Shown one piece after another: positions 44,907 through 55,332 of a stretch of DNA of 64,000 nucleotides. The translations under genes and the position numbers were made by a program. Under the pieces are notes generated by a model, which was not told the origin of the DNA, did no database searches, and was given only the letters and a program-made list of their open reading frames with translations. The stretch lies in NCBI GenBank assembly GCA_000497125.2, contig CM035316.1:696001-760000 (forward strand), given 5' to 3'. Position 1 is the first letter of the stretch; every line of letters starts with the position of its first letter. Source of the DNA: Spironucleus salmonicida. Lineage: Eukaryota; Fornicata; Diplomonadida; Hexamitidae.

Positions 44907-45488
44907 ATGAACTACGACGAGCTCCTAACCATGAAATCTCGTGCTTTACGCCTATCAACTAAAGATGCATAGAAATCTTTGGAACTCACACTATAGTACC
45001 TTCAAAATGCACCATATGACCAGTTCGTGGAAAAAGTGCTGTCCAACGCATTTAGAGAGGAATTTCTGCATCTAATTGCACAAATCGTGCCGTACTGCCC
45101 GTACAGCGCAGTTTAAGCGCTCCCAAACACGAACGAGACCCGCTAGTATAAGGCGCAGCTCTCAAAGTCACCGCTTCTGGCCTCACAGACCGATTATTTC
45201 GTCAAATTTGACACTTTCGCATTAAATTTTGAGTATTTTATTCTTCTGTTGACGAACCACAACTTCAAGTATGCGGATATTATACTCAGTTAATATCCTG
45301 AATCCGAGGAGATGCAGCTGCTTTTTCAGATCGTCTCCAAGAACCACGAGACCGCTTTCAAGCTTTTTAAGAGCAAATACGCAGCCGAATTAAAGCAGTT
45401 TAGCTAGCTTTTGCAGAAGCTGTAGGAGGCGTGTTTCGCGCCAAAGGAGGGCGTTGTTTAGGATTGCGACCAGGATGAGCTTGACTGA
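44907..45488 (+). CDS. helical hypothetical protein, 193 aa
   Basis: MNYDELLTMKSRALRLSTKD, FVEKVLSNAFREEFLHLIAQ, FDTFALNFEYFILLLTNHNF, QLLFQIVSKNHETAFKLFKS; TAG/TAA as Gln. All-helical, acidic end (VVQDCDQDELD). After the TGA the frame runs on for about 32 coding-like codons (SSSGIGAFREPVGSLEAV), so the true end is uncertain. Good CCACTCC start element. No family recognised. Confidence 0.7.
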
Positions 45489-46226
45489 TCGGATTTTGAT
45501 TTTTAGCATATTTCAAGTAGCGGTATTGGGGCTTTTCGGGAGCCTGTGGGGTCGTTGGAGGCCGTCGCTGACAATATAATGTGATTTAAGAGATTGTAGG
45601 GCGTTATTGAAATAGGCAGTTTTGCATCTCAAAAATCGGGATATATATGAAATAGAATATAATAATGCAAATTTGTGTTTTTTAATAATTTCATAGTAAA
45701 AAGAATAATATATAATTTTTTTAATTTTTGTTAGTTTCTTTAAGTTAAAAACGTGAGGATCATGAATATTGATAAATAAGTTTTATTCACTTAGCCTTGA
45801 GTTACTGATCTTGAAAATTTAGCGATCTTAATTGATAGAATTATTATATTATATATGGTATTTTATAAATTTTTAGGGAGCGTAACGATTTTAAAAATTA
45901 AACTTATATTTTCATATAATTTTTAAATTATAATGAGAAAAGTATATAAATAATAATAAAATTCTGTAATTTTAGTTATCTTATTTTTATATATGATTAA
46001 TTTTGGTTAAATAGGACTAAGCGTATTGTTTGAATAATGTTAGATATTATAAAACTCATAATCCATATTATATACAATAATAGGTAATTTAGTTTTATTT
46101 TTTAATATTCATTTCTATTGATTTATTATAATTATATATAAAATTTTATGTATAATTTTTGTAAAATTATTTCAGAATTAATTTTATTTATATAAAATAT
46201 CTTTAGTTGTTTTTAACCAACTATAA
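45489..46226. other. AT-rich intergenic region
   Basis: Apart from the first 100 bp (continuation of the preceding frame), more than 75% A+T with frequent TGA on both strands. Nothing supported. Confidence 0.5.
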
Positions 46227-46613
46227 ATGAAACCTATTTAGTAGAAAAAGATACGTAAAAACTTATCCGCTTTGCAGTAACCAAAATCATTATTATAAGG
46301 ATAAAAACTAAATTTTAATTTACTTACGCTTTCTCCTATGAAATTCGTTGACAGTAATTCTATTGAAGATGCTAATTAAGTAACTGATAGATTCTAAACA
46401 GTACCGTTTCGTTTATTCATTAAACCTGAAACAAATAGTGGATAATCATAGATCGCAACAGATCTATTTTGTAACGACTTCAAGTTGCCAGAAGAAGATG
46501 CAGATGAGGGAAATTTAACAGATAGATTTATAGTATCTTAAAAACCAATAACTTCAAATACATAATACTGTTCTATGTTTACAGTGGATGAGGAAGAAGA
46601 ATATTTGATGTGA
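46227..46613 (+). CDS. small acidic protein, 128 aa
   Basis: MKPIQQKKIRKNLSALQQPK leads to a polar middle (FQTVPFRLFIKPETNSGQSQ) and an acidic end (DLFCNDFKLPEEDADEGNLT, FTVDEEEEYLM). A second in-frame ATG at 46338 would give 91 aa. Contains many TAA/TAG. No family recognised. Confidence 0.45.
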
Positions 46614-46811
46614 TGATTTTGTTATATTTTATGTGATTTTGATATGTATTACTCATTTTATGCTACAAAATTTCAGTCTCCAGCTGTAAACTTGATAAAT
46701 AACAGAATAAGATTACAAACAATGCATCCGATATTATACAACTTCGTAACTCTATAATATCTATAAATGATCATTTTTTATTTATTACTGTACGTTATTA
46801 TATAGAAACTA

Positions 46812-47084
46812 TCATAAGCATTAATATTTAAAGTTTTACACCACTCCTTTGACATGGCCGGTCTTTTCGCTCAGGGTATTTTCACTGGTTTCCGCCGTTC
46901 TCTCCGCAGACAGTATTGTCATACTGCTCTCATCCATATTGAAAACGTAAACAACCTTGAATAAGCTAAGTTCTATCTCAATAAGAAATGCGTCTTCGTT
47001 TATCCTGAATCCAAGAAGGTAGTTAACGGTACCGTTGTTTCCACTCATGGTAACTCTGGAACCATCAGATGCAAGTTTGACCAT
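46812..47084 (-). CDS. hypothetical protein, 90 aa
   Basis: MVKLASDGSRVTMSGNNGTV, then LLGFRINEDAFLIEIELSLF and VVYVFNMDESSMTILSAERT. Moderate GC, alternating beta-type pattern, Ser/Thr/Glu-rich end. Two TAA near the stop read as Gln. No family recognised. Confidence 0.5.
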
Positions 47085-47218
47085 AACTTATCTCCTTCCG
47101 TTATGGGCAAGGTCGTTCGTATCCTCGTCGAGTGATCATTTAATTGTGAGATTTTTCTTTATGCACTTTCTAACCAAGCTTATTATTACTAATTTCCTAT
47201 AATAAAAGATAATAAAAG

Positions 47219-48640
47219 TCAGTCTTTTTTGCTTTCCTTCTTCTCTTTCTTTTCTTTTTTCTCCTCATCTTTTTCGTTCTTCTCTTTTTTCTCCTCTTTT
47301 TCTTTCTTTTTCGCCTCTTTAGCTCTCTTTTTCTCTTCCTTCTGTGCTTTCCTTTCCTCTTCTGTAATATCTGTTTTTTCGTTATGGATATGAGTTTTCT
47401 CTTCAACAACCTTGTATTCACCTGCATTAGCACATGTGTTACCAGCTTCTTCTAAAAACTTTTAAACATCAGTCCATTTGGTTCTCCATGTATGAGGGGT
47501 ATTATCTTGTATTTCACCATGTTTACCTAATAAACCTTTTTCTATAAGCTGTAATCTTTCTAAAGCTTATTCACCTTTACCCCATTACTTTTCATAAGTA
47601 TCTCTATCCATAATTACTCTAGTGGTCTTACAGACAACACCATGATTTAATCCAGCTATATCAACGGAGCTCATGGTAGCTTTGGCAAGAGCAATGGCCT
47701 CGCCTTTAGTGGAACAAATGATAACGGTATCACCAATGCTAATATTGCTGGAATATCTTACAACCCCTTAAATAAGAAGGGGAGCACCATAAGTAATACT
47801 GTTTACAGCAGAATCTTTGATAAAAACTTTCTTCTCATCAATAAGGAGAGCCTCAAGAGGCATAACTACTTTTCTGATATAAGATTCATCATTTTAGTTC
47901 TTCAACAACCAAGCTGCATCTAAAACATCATGCAAAGTAACCATATTAGTAGTTTCGTCTAAACAGCCAGATCGTACACGTCTTAACTCTAACATAAAAG
48001 CATCACATCCCATTAAATAGCCAAAATGTTAGCAAAGTACTCTGATATAAGTACCACTTTCACAGTCAACCTTGAACACAATTCTACCTTCCTCATAATT
48101 GAATTCTAAAATATCCATTTTGTATATTTCTCTAACTCTCAATACACGCTTTACAGCACATCCTTCTGCAGGTGGCCTTTAAAGTTATGGTGCAGTAAGT
48201 AACTTGGAAACTTCCTTAATCTTTAATACCATTTAGTCTTTAGAAAACTGTTTTTTCATAGCTTCATAATTATTGAATTATAAAATGGAAACATAGGATT
48301 TTCCCATTGCTTATTGAGATTTAACTAATCTTGTAGCTCTGTCAATACAAACTAATAGATTACCTGAAACCATAGGATCTAATGTACCAGAGTGACCAGT
48401 CTTTTCCACATTTAATATTCTCTTAACCCATGAAACCACTTCATGAGAGGATGGTCCAGCTACTTTATCAAGATTGATAACACCATACTTGAGGTGTTCA
48501 GCAATAGGACGGTTCAAAGGAGAATATCCTGCTGGTGTAGGAGTATATGAAGCTGACTTAACACATAATTAAGTGTAGTTTTTCAGTAATAATGGAAGTT
48601 CCTCGGAATGCAAAACAGGTTTAGCCTAAGTCGGTAACAT
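47219..48640 (-). CDS. CBF5: CBF5/dyskerin pseudouridine synthase of H/ACA snoRNPs
   Basis: 473 aa. [20 protein letters not shown] and [15 protein letters not shown]; catalytic motif [19 protein letters not shown] with Asp near residue 90; [19 protein letters not shown] domain with [20 protein letters not shown] and DRDTYEKQWGKG, nearly as in dyskerin. A Lys/Glu-rich tail (about 60 residues) is typical of eukaryotic CBF5. It isomerises uridine in rRNA and snRNA guided by H/ACA RNAs in the nucleolus. CCACTCC lies 5 bp before the ATG. TAA/TAG read as Gln at several conserved places. Confidence 0.95.
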
Positions 48641-48645
48641 TATTC

Positions 48646-48652
48646 GGAGTGG
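48646..48652 (-). promoter_or_regulatory. CCACTCC start element of CBF5
   Basis: CCACTCC on the minus strand, 5 bp upstream of the CBF5 ATG at 48640. Confidence 0.5.
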
Positions 48653-48724
48653 ATAGTGGAACGGTAAATAAAATTTAAGTTATTATTATATAGTAAAAAT
48701 ATAACTAGCTTTATTAATTTTTAA

Positions 48725-48877
48725 ATGGATAAGATGTAATTATTTGCGAATGTCGATGAACTTTGTAAATTGTTGAATATTTAATTAAACAGAGAATAAA
48801 TTGCTAGTATATATGAATTAGTTGAAGCAGGTATTAATCCAGAAGCTTTAATAGCGGCTATTAGTGATTTTAAGTGA
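48725..48877 (+). CDS. MZT1: MOZART1, gamma-tubulin ring complex subunit
   Basis: Only 50 aa: MDKMQLFANVDELCKLLNIQ, LNREQIASIYELVEAGINPE, ALIAAISDFK. It aligns end to end with the conserved core of human MZT1 ([33 protein letters not shown]), including the GINPEAL signature. Three TAA/TAG codons must be Gln, so standard-code callers miss it. MZT1 binds GCP N-termini and helps recruit gamma-tubulin complexes to spindle poles and basal bodies. The extensions seen in animals are absent. Confidence 0.88.
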
Positions 48878-48930
48878 TTTTATTATTACCATGCCATATT
48901 ACCGGTTTTATACTTTAATAAAATACTTAT

Positions 48931-49215
48931 ATGTCAATAATTAATCTAGAATACTTACAACTCTACACTAAATCACGCGATTCATATATGAATATTTCTG
49001 AATTTTTTGTAGTAAATAGTCAAAATTAACAAAACACTATTTTATATAATAAACAAGATACGAATAAGTAATAAATAATAAAAACTATTTATTGTCCATT
49101 AAACCTGAAACATGATAAATTGAGCAATGTTAATCTAGAAAGAATACGAATAGGCAATTAAACTAATTCAGAGAAGAAAATAACAATTAATATTAAAAAA
49201 TTAAAAAATACTTGA
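48931..49215 (+). CDS. hypothetical ORF, 94 aa
   Basis: MSIINLEYLQLYTKSRDSYM, EFFVVNSQNQQNTILYNKQD, IKTIYCPLNLKHDKLSNVNL, ERIRIGNQTNSEKKITINIK. A frameshift at the A-run near 49205 would extend it (KICGTQYLEQTIATDL). No family recognised. Confidence 0.35.
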
Positions 49216-49389
49216 AAATTTGTGGCACATAATACCTGGAGCAAACAATTGCAACAGATTTAAAATAGCCTCCATTCTAAGCCATCTAACGCTTCTAATG
49301 CTGCTGAGCAGAGAAAGCTGGGTAATAAGGATGGCTTGTGAGGAGTGGAAAATTATTTTATAATTCTTTAAAATTATACATTATTATAT

Positions 49390-49884
49390 TCATTCTAACA
49401 CTTCATCTGCGTCTCGAATTATTTTCTCCGAATTGAGTTTTAGGTCGAAAATATCCCCCAGTGCGCCGGCTCCGTCCTCATGGTACTTGCTCAGTAGCTC
49501 CTTAACGCTACGGGAGAGGTCCTATACCCCCAAAGAGCGCTGCATTTCCTGCGTTTTTTCAAGCTCGAAAATTACCTGGCGGGCGCCCTCCTAATCTGCA
49601 TAGAGTGCCGTCGCGCGCTCCAAAACTCCATCACGCGCACAACCGAAAAGATCCTACAACCTGGTGATAACTGTCTCGTTTACGTGCGACTTCGCACTCA
49701 GAATTTCGTAATTTTCTCGCAGGAAGTTGAACTCGACTAATAGCGCCTGATACCGTGACTGCACAATCTGTAACTGCTAGATTGCCTCAAATGTTTCACA
49801 GTCTGTTACTAGCGCTGCTGTGATCTCCGCCTTTACAGACTTCAGTGCATGCAGCTCCGCGAGCTTAGATGATTGTGCATCCAT
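49390..49884 (-). CDS. coiled-coil protein, 164 aa
   Basis: Helical throughout: AELHALKSVKAEITAALVTD, SRYQALLVEFNFLRENYEIL, RQVIFELEKTQEMQRSL. Four TAG codons read as Gln. No catalytic or membrane motif; length and periodicity suit a subunit of a coiled-coil complex, for example a kinetochore or flagellar component, without further evidence. Confidence 0.65.
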
Positions 49885-50252
49885 GAAGATGAATATTTAC
49901 TAAATTATATATAATAATAAGATATTGATTGGGTGAAAGTGAATGGAGTGGAATGGAATGGAATTACGATGCAACGTTATAAAAATGTCAGCTATGTGTG
50001 CATTTTCAGTAAATGGATGTGGAAGACGTGTCGAAATAAAAAATTGATAATCTAGAGGTTAATAAGAATTTAATTCATAATAGTAGTATTATATCAAATT
50101 ATATTGGCTAATAATAAAATTGTAGAAATATAATACTATTTATTTCATGATAATACTCCATATAAAGCTTTCAGTAAATGTCAATGCGCACGCTATCGGA
50201 AGTTCTCACGTGTTTTTATGGAGAACCGTTGAATGTTCCGTAACATCTACTG

Positions 50253-50873
50253 ATGAAGCATTCTAAGAAGCCTTAAAAATCTGCAAAATCCTTCCAGGAA
50301 ACACCCGGCCCGATTTACGAGGTGGCCAAGAAGCTGGGCAGCAACTCACCATCATATACTCTCCATACTAAGCATAAACTTCTAGTTCAGCAAACACCCG
50401 GCCCCAAGTACGATATTAACTTACAGTCGCCAGTTTACTCGGCTTCTATTTGTGTGCGGCGGCAGCCTATAAAACAGGAAATCTCGCCGCCGATAGGTAG
50501 GTATGACGTATAAAAAGCATTTGAGTTTGTCCATCCCCGAAAACTTGCACACATTTCGGAGGTTGAGATCGTTAAGCGTCGGTAGCAGCTACCGGGCCCT
50601 GGGGACTATGCTCCTGAAGCTGCAGCGAGCAGGCGCCTTCAAAAGACGCTCGGTGGACACCGTGATATGCGCCTGTACGTCCTGGATTAGGAGAGCGTTC
50701 CAGCACCGAATGCATACCATATAAGCCGTAGTATACCGAATAACATAGTAGTCAAACTTCCGCTATCTGACTAGGGAATTATACACCGTATATGCAGCGC
50801 ATCGTACATAAATAAGGACGATATGCTAATACGGTAGCTAGAGAGCCTGTAGTAACAGAAGAATATTCAATGA
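50253..50873 (+). CDS. SHIPPO/STPGR-repeat protein (ODF3-like), probable flagellar microtubule-associated protein
   Basis: 206 aa with four to five Pro-Gly-Pro repeats: ETPGPIYEV, QTPGPKYDI, SPPIGRYDV, LPGPGDYAPEAA and VPAPNAYHI, spaced 25-40 residues. This is the signature of ODF3/CIMAP proteins, which line axonemal doublet microtubules. Six TAA/TAG are Gln. The standard code would split it into two frames. Confidence 0.8.
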
Positions 50874-51048
50874 TTGTCGCAATGGTAAAAGTTATCTATA
50901 TTTGCATGGTAGTGCAGTCGATGCATAAAGTTCAAAAACAGCTTTAGATAGAGTATTGATTCCTGTATAGTAGCGATAGATTAACTCACTGCATTCAATC
51001 TGTGCACATGCTAGAAGCCTGTGTACGCTATTTTTATTTTACAAAACT

Positions 51049-51903
51049 TCACTCGCCACTACCGTTGTATTCCCTTACAATAGATTTCCCGTGTACTATA
51101 TCTATATTTTCCACGCTACTATCAGCTGCTTTCTTCACTATCACTACCAGGGCTTTCGGTCTATCCAATGCATGTAAACTGGTGCGAGTAGCCCGGTGTC
51201 GCTTAAAATTCTCCCATAGCGCACAGTACCGCCCCGAAGCCCCCAACTTCCAATATTTCCCTCTCTCATTCCAGAGAACTACAAGAGCTAAAACACCCGA
51301 AATCGGGCCACTCCACTCCACCCAGAGCTGGAAGTGGAAATTCCACAGAAACGCAACGAGGGCGGTGCCAAGGTGCTTCCAGCCGTCCAGTATCGGAAGC
51401 TGCCCCAGAAGCAGCAACACACCCATGCATCCCGTGATCGCGCTCGATTTCAGTATGACCTCGCCCTGCTCCAGCGCGTAGTTGTAGCAGCCGTTACGCA
51501 GCGGATGCTGTAGGTTCGCGAACAGAAAGTGCACGGCCTGCCGCACCCAGATCTCGTCCGCAGCAGCGATGTGGAGCCGTATGAACTCACTGTGAGCTGC
51601 GTTGTGGAGGTGCTCGTGATCTGCGCAGCCGAAGTGCTGACAGAAGAGGAGTGCGAAATCTGAGTTTAGACGGAAGCTAGCAACGACAGAAGTGGTTGCA
51701 GCTGGCACCAATTCAACACGGAGAAGACAATTAGGGTCCGTGAGTGGCGTATCCGGCGCGATACAGATTGGGTAGAACTGCGTTTAGAGCGGCTCGCCAT
51801 CGTAGTTTCTGGCAGGAAAGCGCACGGACTTGTCCTGCACATGTGTGATGCGCTTCACCGTTATTGGGACTTGCATGAGCAACGGCAGCAGGATATGTAA
51901 CAT
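51049..51903 (-). CDS. membrane protein, 284 aa, with probable signal sequence
   Basis: MLHILLPLLMQVPITVKRIT suggests a short leader. A probable lumenal domain (residues 20-130, FYPICIAPDTPL, CADHEHLHNAAHSEF) is followed by hydrophobic segments ITGCMGVLLLLGQLPIL and ALVAFLWNFHFQLW ... GVLALVVLW, then a basic tail (ENFKRHRATRTSLHALD). Fairly high GC. Not recognised. Confidence 0.6.
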
Positions 51904-52013
51904 TCTAGAAAGCGTAGGGTGCAGTTTAGTATTTTCTGTATACGCTAAGAATATTTCAATTTACAGTAATTATGAATATTATATATAAATATGTATAAAT
52001 ATTAACTTATTTT

Positions 52014-52020
52014 CCACTCC
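52014..52020 (+). promoter_or_regulatory. CCACTCC start element of RPAC1
   Basis: CCACTCC 7 bp upstream of the ATG at 52028. Confidence 0.5.
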
Positions 52021-52027
52021 ATTAATA

Positions 52028-52954
52028 ATGAAAATCACGCCTCTGCCTTAAACTAAGCCTCTGATACAGCAATTTCATCTAGAAAATTTCCCACTACCAT
52101 ATTCCAATGCATTACGCCGCTCCCTGCACGCAGATGTCCAAACTCTGGCTTTTGACAAGGCCCAGTTTATTCAGTACGACAGCGAGATTCCAGCCGAAAT
52201 AATCGCCCACAGAATCGGTCTGCTGCCAATTTTTTCTGACGCTTTCACCCTGAGCTCAATTTCGCCGTACTACAACTGCCCCAACGCCTCATCTTCGAAC
52301 CACTCGCTGGACTGCCAATAGTGCTCAATAAAGGCCAAAATTCAAATCCAGGCGTCCGACAAGTACATGATCACAGACCGCGATATCCAGTTCGAACGGA
52401 GCGAGTTTCAGATGTTCTCGATCCGGAACCAAACTGATCCAGTGCCGATCCTGCTCCTAGCGCCGAACCAGTCGGTCGAAATCGAGCTATTCGCCTTCAA
52501 GGCGCCGGGCAGGGTGCACGCTAAGTACTCCCCCGTGAGCGCCGTTTCGCTGGTCCCGCGCGCCAAAATCGACGTTTCGCGCCTGCAAAACGTCCTCGAG
52601 GACCAGAAAACGGCCGATTTTCTGGTCCAAATTTGCCCCAAAAACGTCTTCGTCTTCAGGAACGGCCGCCTGCAGCTCGTCGATTCCGCCGCCTGCAGCT
52701 TCTGCGACGCGTGCGCGCGGACGCCTTTTGGTGATATAAACCACCCCGTGGCGGTGGAAGCGGACTACGCGGACATGCTCCTCACGGTCGAGTCGGCGGG
52801 GGGCATGGACTGCCTGGAAATCGTAAAATAGGGCCTTCTGAGCGTCAAAGGGCGCCTGGACGAAATTGCGGGAAGCGAGAATTTCAACAATCTGATGGGC
52901 GAGGTTATTGGGGTTGGGGAGGGGGGTGTTGGGGAGGATGATGATGTTTTGTGA
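52028..52954 (+). CDS. RPAC1: RNA polymerase I/III alpha-like subunit RPAC1 (AC40)
   Basis: 308 aa. NALRRSLHADVQTLA and EIIAHRIGLLPI are the alpha-motif dimerisation segments; RVHAKYSPVSAVSLVPRA matches the AC40 signature HAK-SPVA-AS-RL-P better than RPB3. The inserted ferredoxin-like part has ICPKNVFVFRNGRLQLVD and CSFCDAC: Cys203, 223, 226 and 229. That is the spacing (20, 3, 3) I recall for the iron-sulfur site of archaeal subunit D, and it is lost in animals and yeast. C-terminal VESAGGMDCLEIV is conserved. It pairs with AC19 in Pol I and Pol III. Confidence 0.88.
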
Positions 52955-52966
52955 GGGTTTTTGTTT

Positions 52967-53048
52967 TCTAATTTTTTTGTTTTCTAATTTTTTAATTCTT
53001 TAATTTTCTAATTTTTTAATTTTTTAATTTTCTAATTTTTTAATTTGG
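52967..53048 (+). repeat. T-rich low-complexity repeat (TTTTCTAAT units)
   Basis: About 80 bp of near-tandem TTTTCTAATTTTTTAA units starting just after the RPAC1 stop, followed at about 53091 by a run of nine or ten G. May act in 3' end formation or be neutral. Confidence 0.6.
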
Positions 53049-53264
53049 GGTGTAGGGTTTAATTTTTGGGGTTTCTGAATGATGCAGAAATGGGGGGGGG
53101 GTGAAATAGTGAAATTAAGAATTTTGGGGTAAGGGGGTCGTGCTAGGATGATATGGGGGAGAAATAGTATATGTCTATTTGCATGCGAGAATTGGAGACG
53201 GGAAATCAAGTTTCCAGGGTAAGATCGTGTTGGACTGGACCGCAGCAGACGAATTCAAATTAAA

Positions 53265-53660
53265 TCAGTTGAATGAGAACTGATGAGAGGTATAATGATA
53301 AGAGCTAAATTATTAGCGTTAAATTGTTGAAAATCGTCCTAAATACTTGATGGGAATCGTTATAAGGACTTTATGATTAATTTTGTACTTCTGATTTAGC
53401 TTGCTGTAGATAAAATGTGTTAGTTGTAATAAGTATATTTAAATATTGGTTTTAATATCTAAATGAGCAGTTTTAGTAAATGCTGATTTGATAAATATTT
53501 TATGATTTACTATAATAAATTTAATAATGTTCATTTTTTGAATAAATATTCTGTAATTTTTTACCTTATTTTTTGCGCACTCAATTATTAATAATAGTAT
53601 ATTGATAAAAATTATACAAAATATGAACGTCATAGTATATTTAGATATCAAATATAGCAT
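53265..53660 (-). CDS. hypothetical ORF with N-terminal hydrophobic segment, 131 aa
   Basis: MLYLISKYTMTFIFCIIFIN with LLLIIEC forms one hydrophobic helix; the rest is Ile/Lys/Asn-rich (YRIFIQKMNIIKFIIVNHKI). AT-rich, no motif. May be chance. Confidence 0.3.
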
Positions 53661-53724
53661 CTTGGTTTGTAAAACTTTGATAATTTATCTCTTTTAATTA
53701 TAAATTAGATAGTAATAATTTTAA

Positions 53725-54105
53725 ATGGGATTAGGTGTAACAGAATTTTTAGACGATAATGAAGACTTTATTCTTAATCGGAAAAGCCATTAACCTGACC
53801 CAGTTATATATAAATAAATCAGAATGTCAACAGAGGCGAAGAAAGATATATAGAAACCAAAACTAATTAAATTGATAAGGAAAGAAAGGTTAGATGTACT
53901 CCCAGAGATAAATGAAGATGATAATAACTATGATTTTATGCTTGGATCATCACCAATGAATACCGTCGCACTTTAGTTTTATGCATGTAAGACAAACATT
54001 TAATTTAACACTCCCAACACGTCAAACAAGTCGCATGGGGTGAACTACCAGCTTAGCTACCTGCTGGACCTGGAGCGGGCGGACGCGTGTCGTTTCGTGG
54101 ACTGA
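53725..54105 (+). CDS. hypothetical protein, 126 aa, with AT-rich 5' part and GC-rich 3' end
   Basis: MGLGVTEFLDDNEDFILN, KPKLIKLIRKERLDVLPEI, then HGVNYQLSYLLDLERADACR to TGA 54103. From codon 104 on (54034) the gene lies in repeat P4, and composition jumps from about 30% to above 60% GC exactly there. A relative on the minus strand at 63640-64000 shares the identical 3' end and a diverged 5' part. TAA/TAG (Gln) occur only in the AT-rich part. Function unknown. Confidence 0.7.
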
Positions 54106-54144
54106 CCGCTCCGAATTTTGCTTTATATTCGCGCAAGCGAGGCG

Positions 54145-54150
54145 CACTCC
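54145..54150 (+). promoter_or_regulatory. CACTCC start element with upstream TATA-like box
   Basis: CACTCC 2 bp before the ATG at 54153, with TTTATATT about 28 bp upstream. Similar elements precede 54416 (CTCCGCTCC), 54686 and 55333 (CACTCCGCTCC) and 56668 on the minus strand (CACTCCGCGCTCC). Confidence 0.5.
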
Positions 54151-54152
54151 GA

Positions 54153-54395
54153 ATGCACACCCAGACCTCGCCCCAGGCCCGCCGCCCCCGCAGGCCCGTG
54201 CTCGTGAACCCGTAGACGCTCGCCTTCCTGAAGCGCCAGGACGAGGCCCGCCGCAAGCTGCCGTACCGGCTCGAGAACGACGCCGTGGCGCAGCTGCTCC
54301 AGGGCTGGGCCTTCGCGGAGCCCGCAGACCCCGAGGACTCGGACGACCTCGTGGCGCGGATCCGGGCTACCGCGCGGCCCGAGCTCCCCTTCTGA
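54153..54395 (+). CDS. small basic protein, 80 aa (copy 1 of 2)
   Basis: MHTQTSPQARRPRRPVLVNP, one TAG as Gln (NPQTLAFLKRQDEARRKLPY), ending ATARPELPF. Chosen over overlapping frames because CACTCC and a TATA-like box precede this ATG. Unknown function. Confidence 0.6.
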
Positions 54396-54415
54396 TTTTG
54401 CCCCTCCGCTCCAAG

Positions 54416-54658
54416 ATGCCGCCGCGGTACACCGTGCAGCACCAGCTGCTCCACGTGCACTCGGACTCCGAGGACGACCGCGACCGCAAGAAGTGCGTGC
54501 AGATCGCGCGCGCCATCAAGCTCAAGAACAACGAGGTGAAGAACCTTATCATCATCGCCCGCGACATGGAGGAGCGTGCCCGCGACCAGCTCGACCTGAT
54601 CCTCACGCGCGCCAACCGCTACATCTGGCTGCTGGAGCAGCTCGTGGCCAAGATGTGA
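54416..54658 (+). CDS. small coiled-coil protein, 80 aa (copy 1 of 2)
   Basis: MPPRYTVQHQLLHVHSDSED, then one long amphipathic helix (ARAIKLKNNEVKNLIIIARD, LDLILTRANRYIWLLEQLVA). ATG preceded by CTCCGCTCC. Might be a small subunit of a helical-bundle complex; not recognised. Confidence 0.65.
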   Translation: MPPRYTVQHQLLHVHSDSEDDRDRKKCVQIARAIKLKNNEVKNLIIIARDMEERARDQLDLILTRANRYIWLLEQLVAKM

Positions 54659-54685
54659 CCCTTCCCAATTGCACTCCGCTCCGAA

Positions 54686-55306
54686 ATGGAGCAGTTCGTC
54701 GACGCGCAGGCCGCCCGCGACTTCTTCAGCGCCTCCCAGCAGACGCGCTTCGCCCCGGTCACGTACGTCCCGCCCTCAGCGGAGGCCCTGGCGGTGCCGC
54801 AGGGGGGCGCACGCACCAGGGGGCCGCGGACGGTCGACCCGGCGCAGCTGAAGGCGCAGATCACGAAGCGCGTGGAGGCCTACACCATCGACCAGCTGAC
54901 GCGCGAGCTGCTGCGGGACAACGGGCTGGTGCTGACGCCGCAGGAGCGCGAGTACCAGCGCCTGCAGGAGACGGCCTACCTCATCAAGAAGGGCGCGCAG
55001 GTCCGCGGCACGCACGTGAACCTCAAGGAGCTGTCGGCCGCGCGCAAGGGGGAGCGTAGCCAGCGGCTCGCGCGGGAGGAGGAGCTGCGCGCGATGGGCG
55101 CCGTGGGCCAGATCCGCAGCGGGAAGCACATCGTGCTGGAGACGGACCGCTACAAGGACGCGGGCGAGGTCTCGGTGCGGAAGCAGCAGCGCCACATCCT
55201 CAAGATCGCCAAGAGCTTCAGCGACCGCCGGGGCGTGCGCAGGCACAAGATCGTCCGCAGCGGCGGCGGGATCACCGGCGAGCACGTGGTGCGCCACACG
55301 AAGTGA
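54686..55306 (+). CDS. basic helical protein, 206 aa (copy 1 of 2)
   Basis: MEQFVDAQAARDFFSASQQT, ITKRVEAYTIDQLTRELLRD, ERSQRLAREEELRAMGAVGQ, QRHILKIAKSFSDRRGVRRH. Strongly basic C-terminus. Start chosen by CACTCCGCTCC. No family recognised; nuclear or cytoskeletal roles are both possible. Confidence 0.65.
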   Translation: MEQFVDAQAARDFFSASQQTRFAPVTYVPPSAEALAVPQGGARTRGPRTVDPAQLKAQITKRVEAYTIDQLTRELLRDNGLVLTPQEREYQRLQETAYLIKKGAQVRGTHVNLKELSAARKGERSQRLAREEELRAMGAVGQIRSGKHIVLETDRYKDAGEVSVRKQQRHILKIAKSFSDRRGVRRHKIVRSGGGITGEHVVRHTK

Positions 55307-55332
55307 GCCTTGCAGTCCCACTCCGCTCCACA

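Noticed and set aside
52028-52954. Assignment as RPB3 of RNA polymerase II
   Set aside because: The HAK-SPV-A-S signature and the cysteine-bearing ferredoxin-like insertion fit RPAC1/AC40 better.
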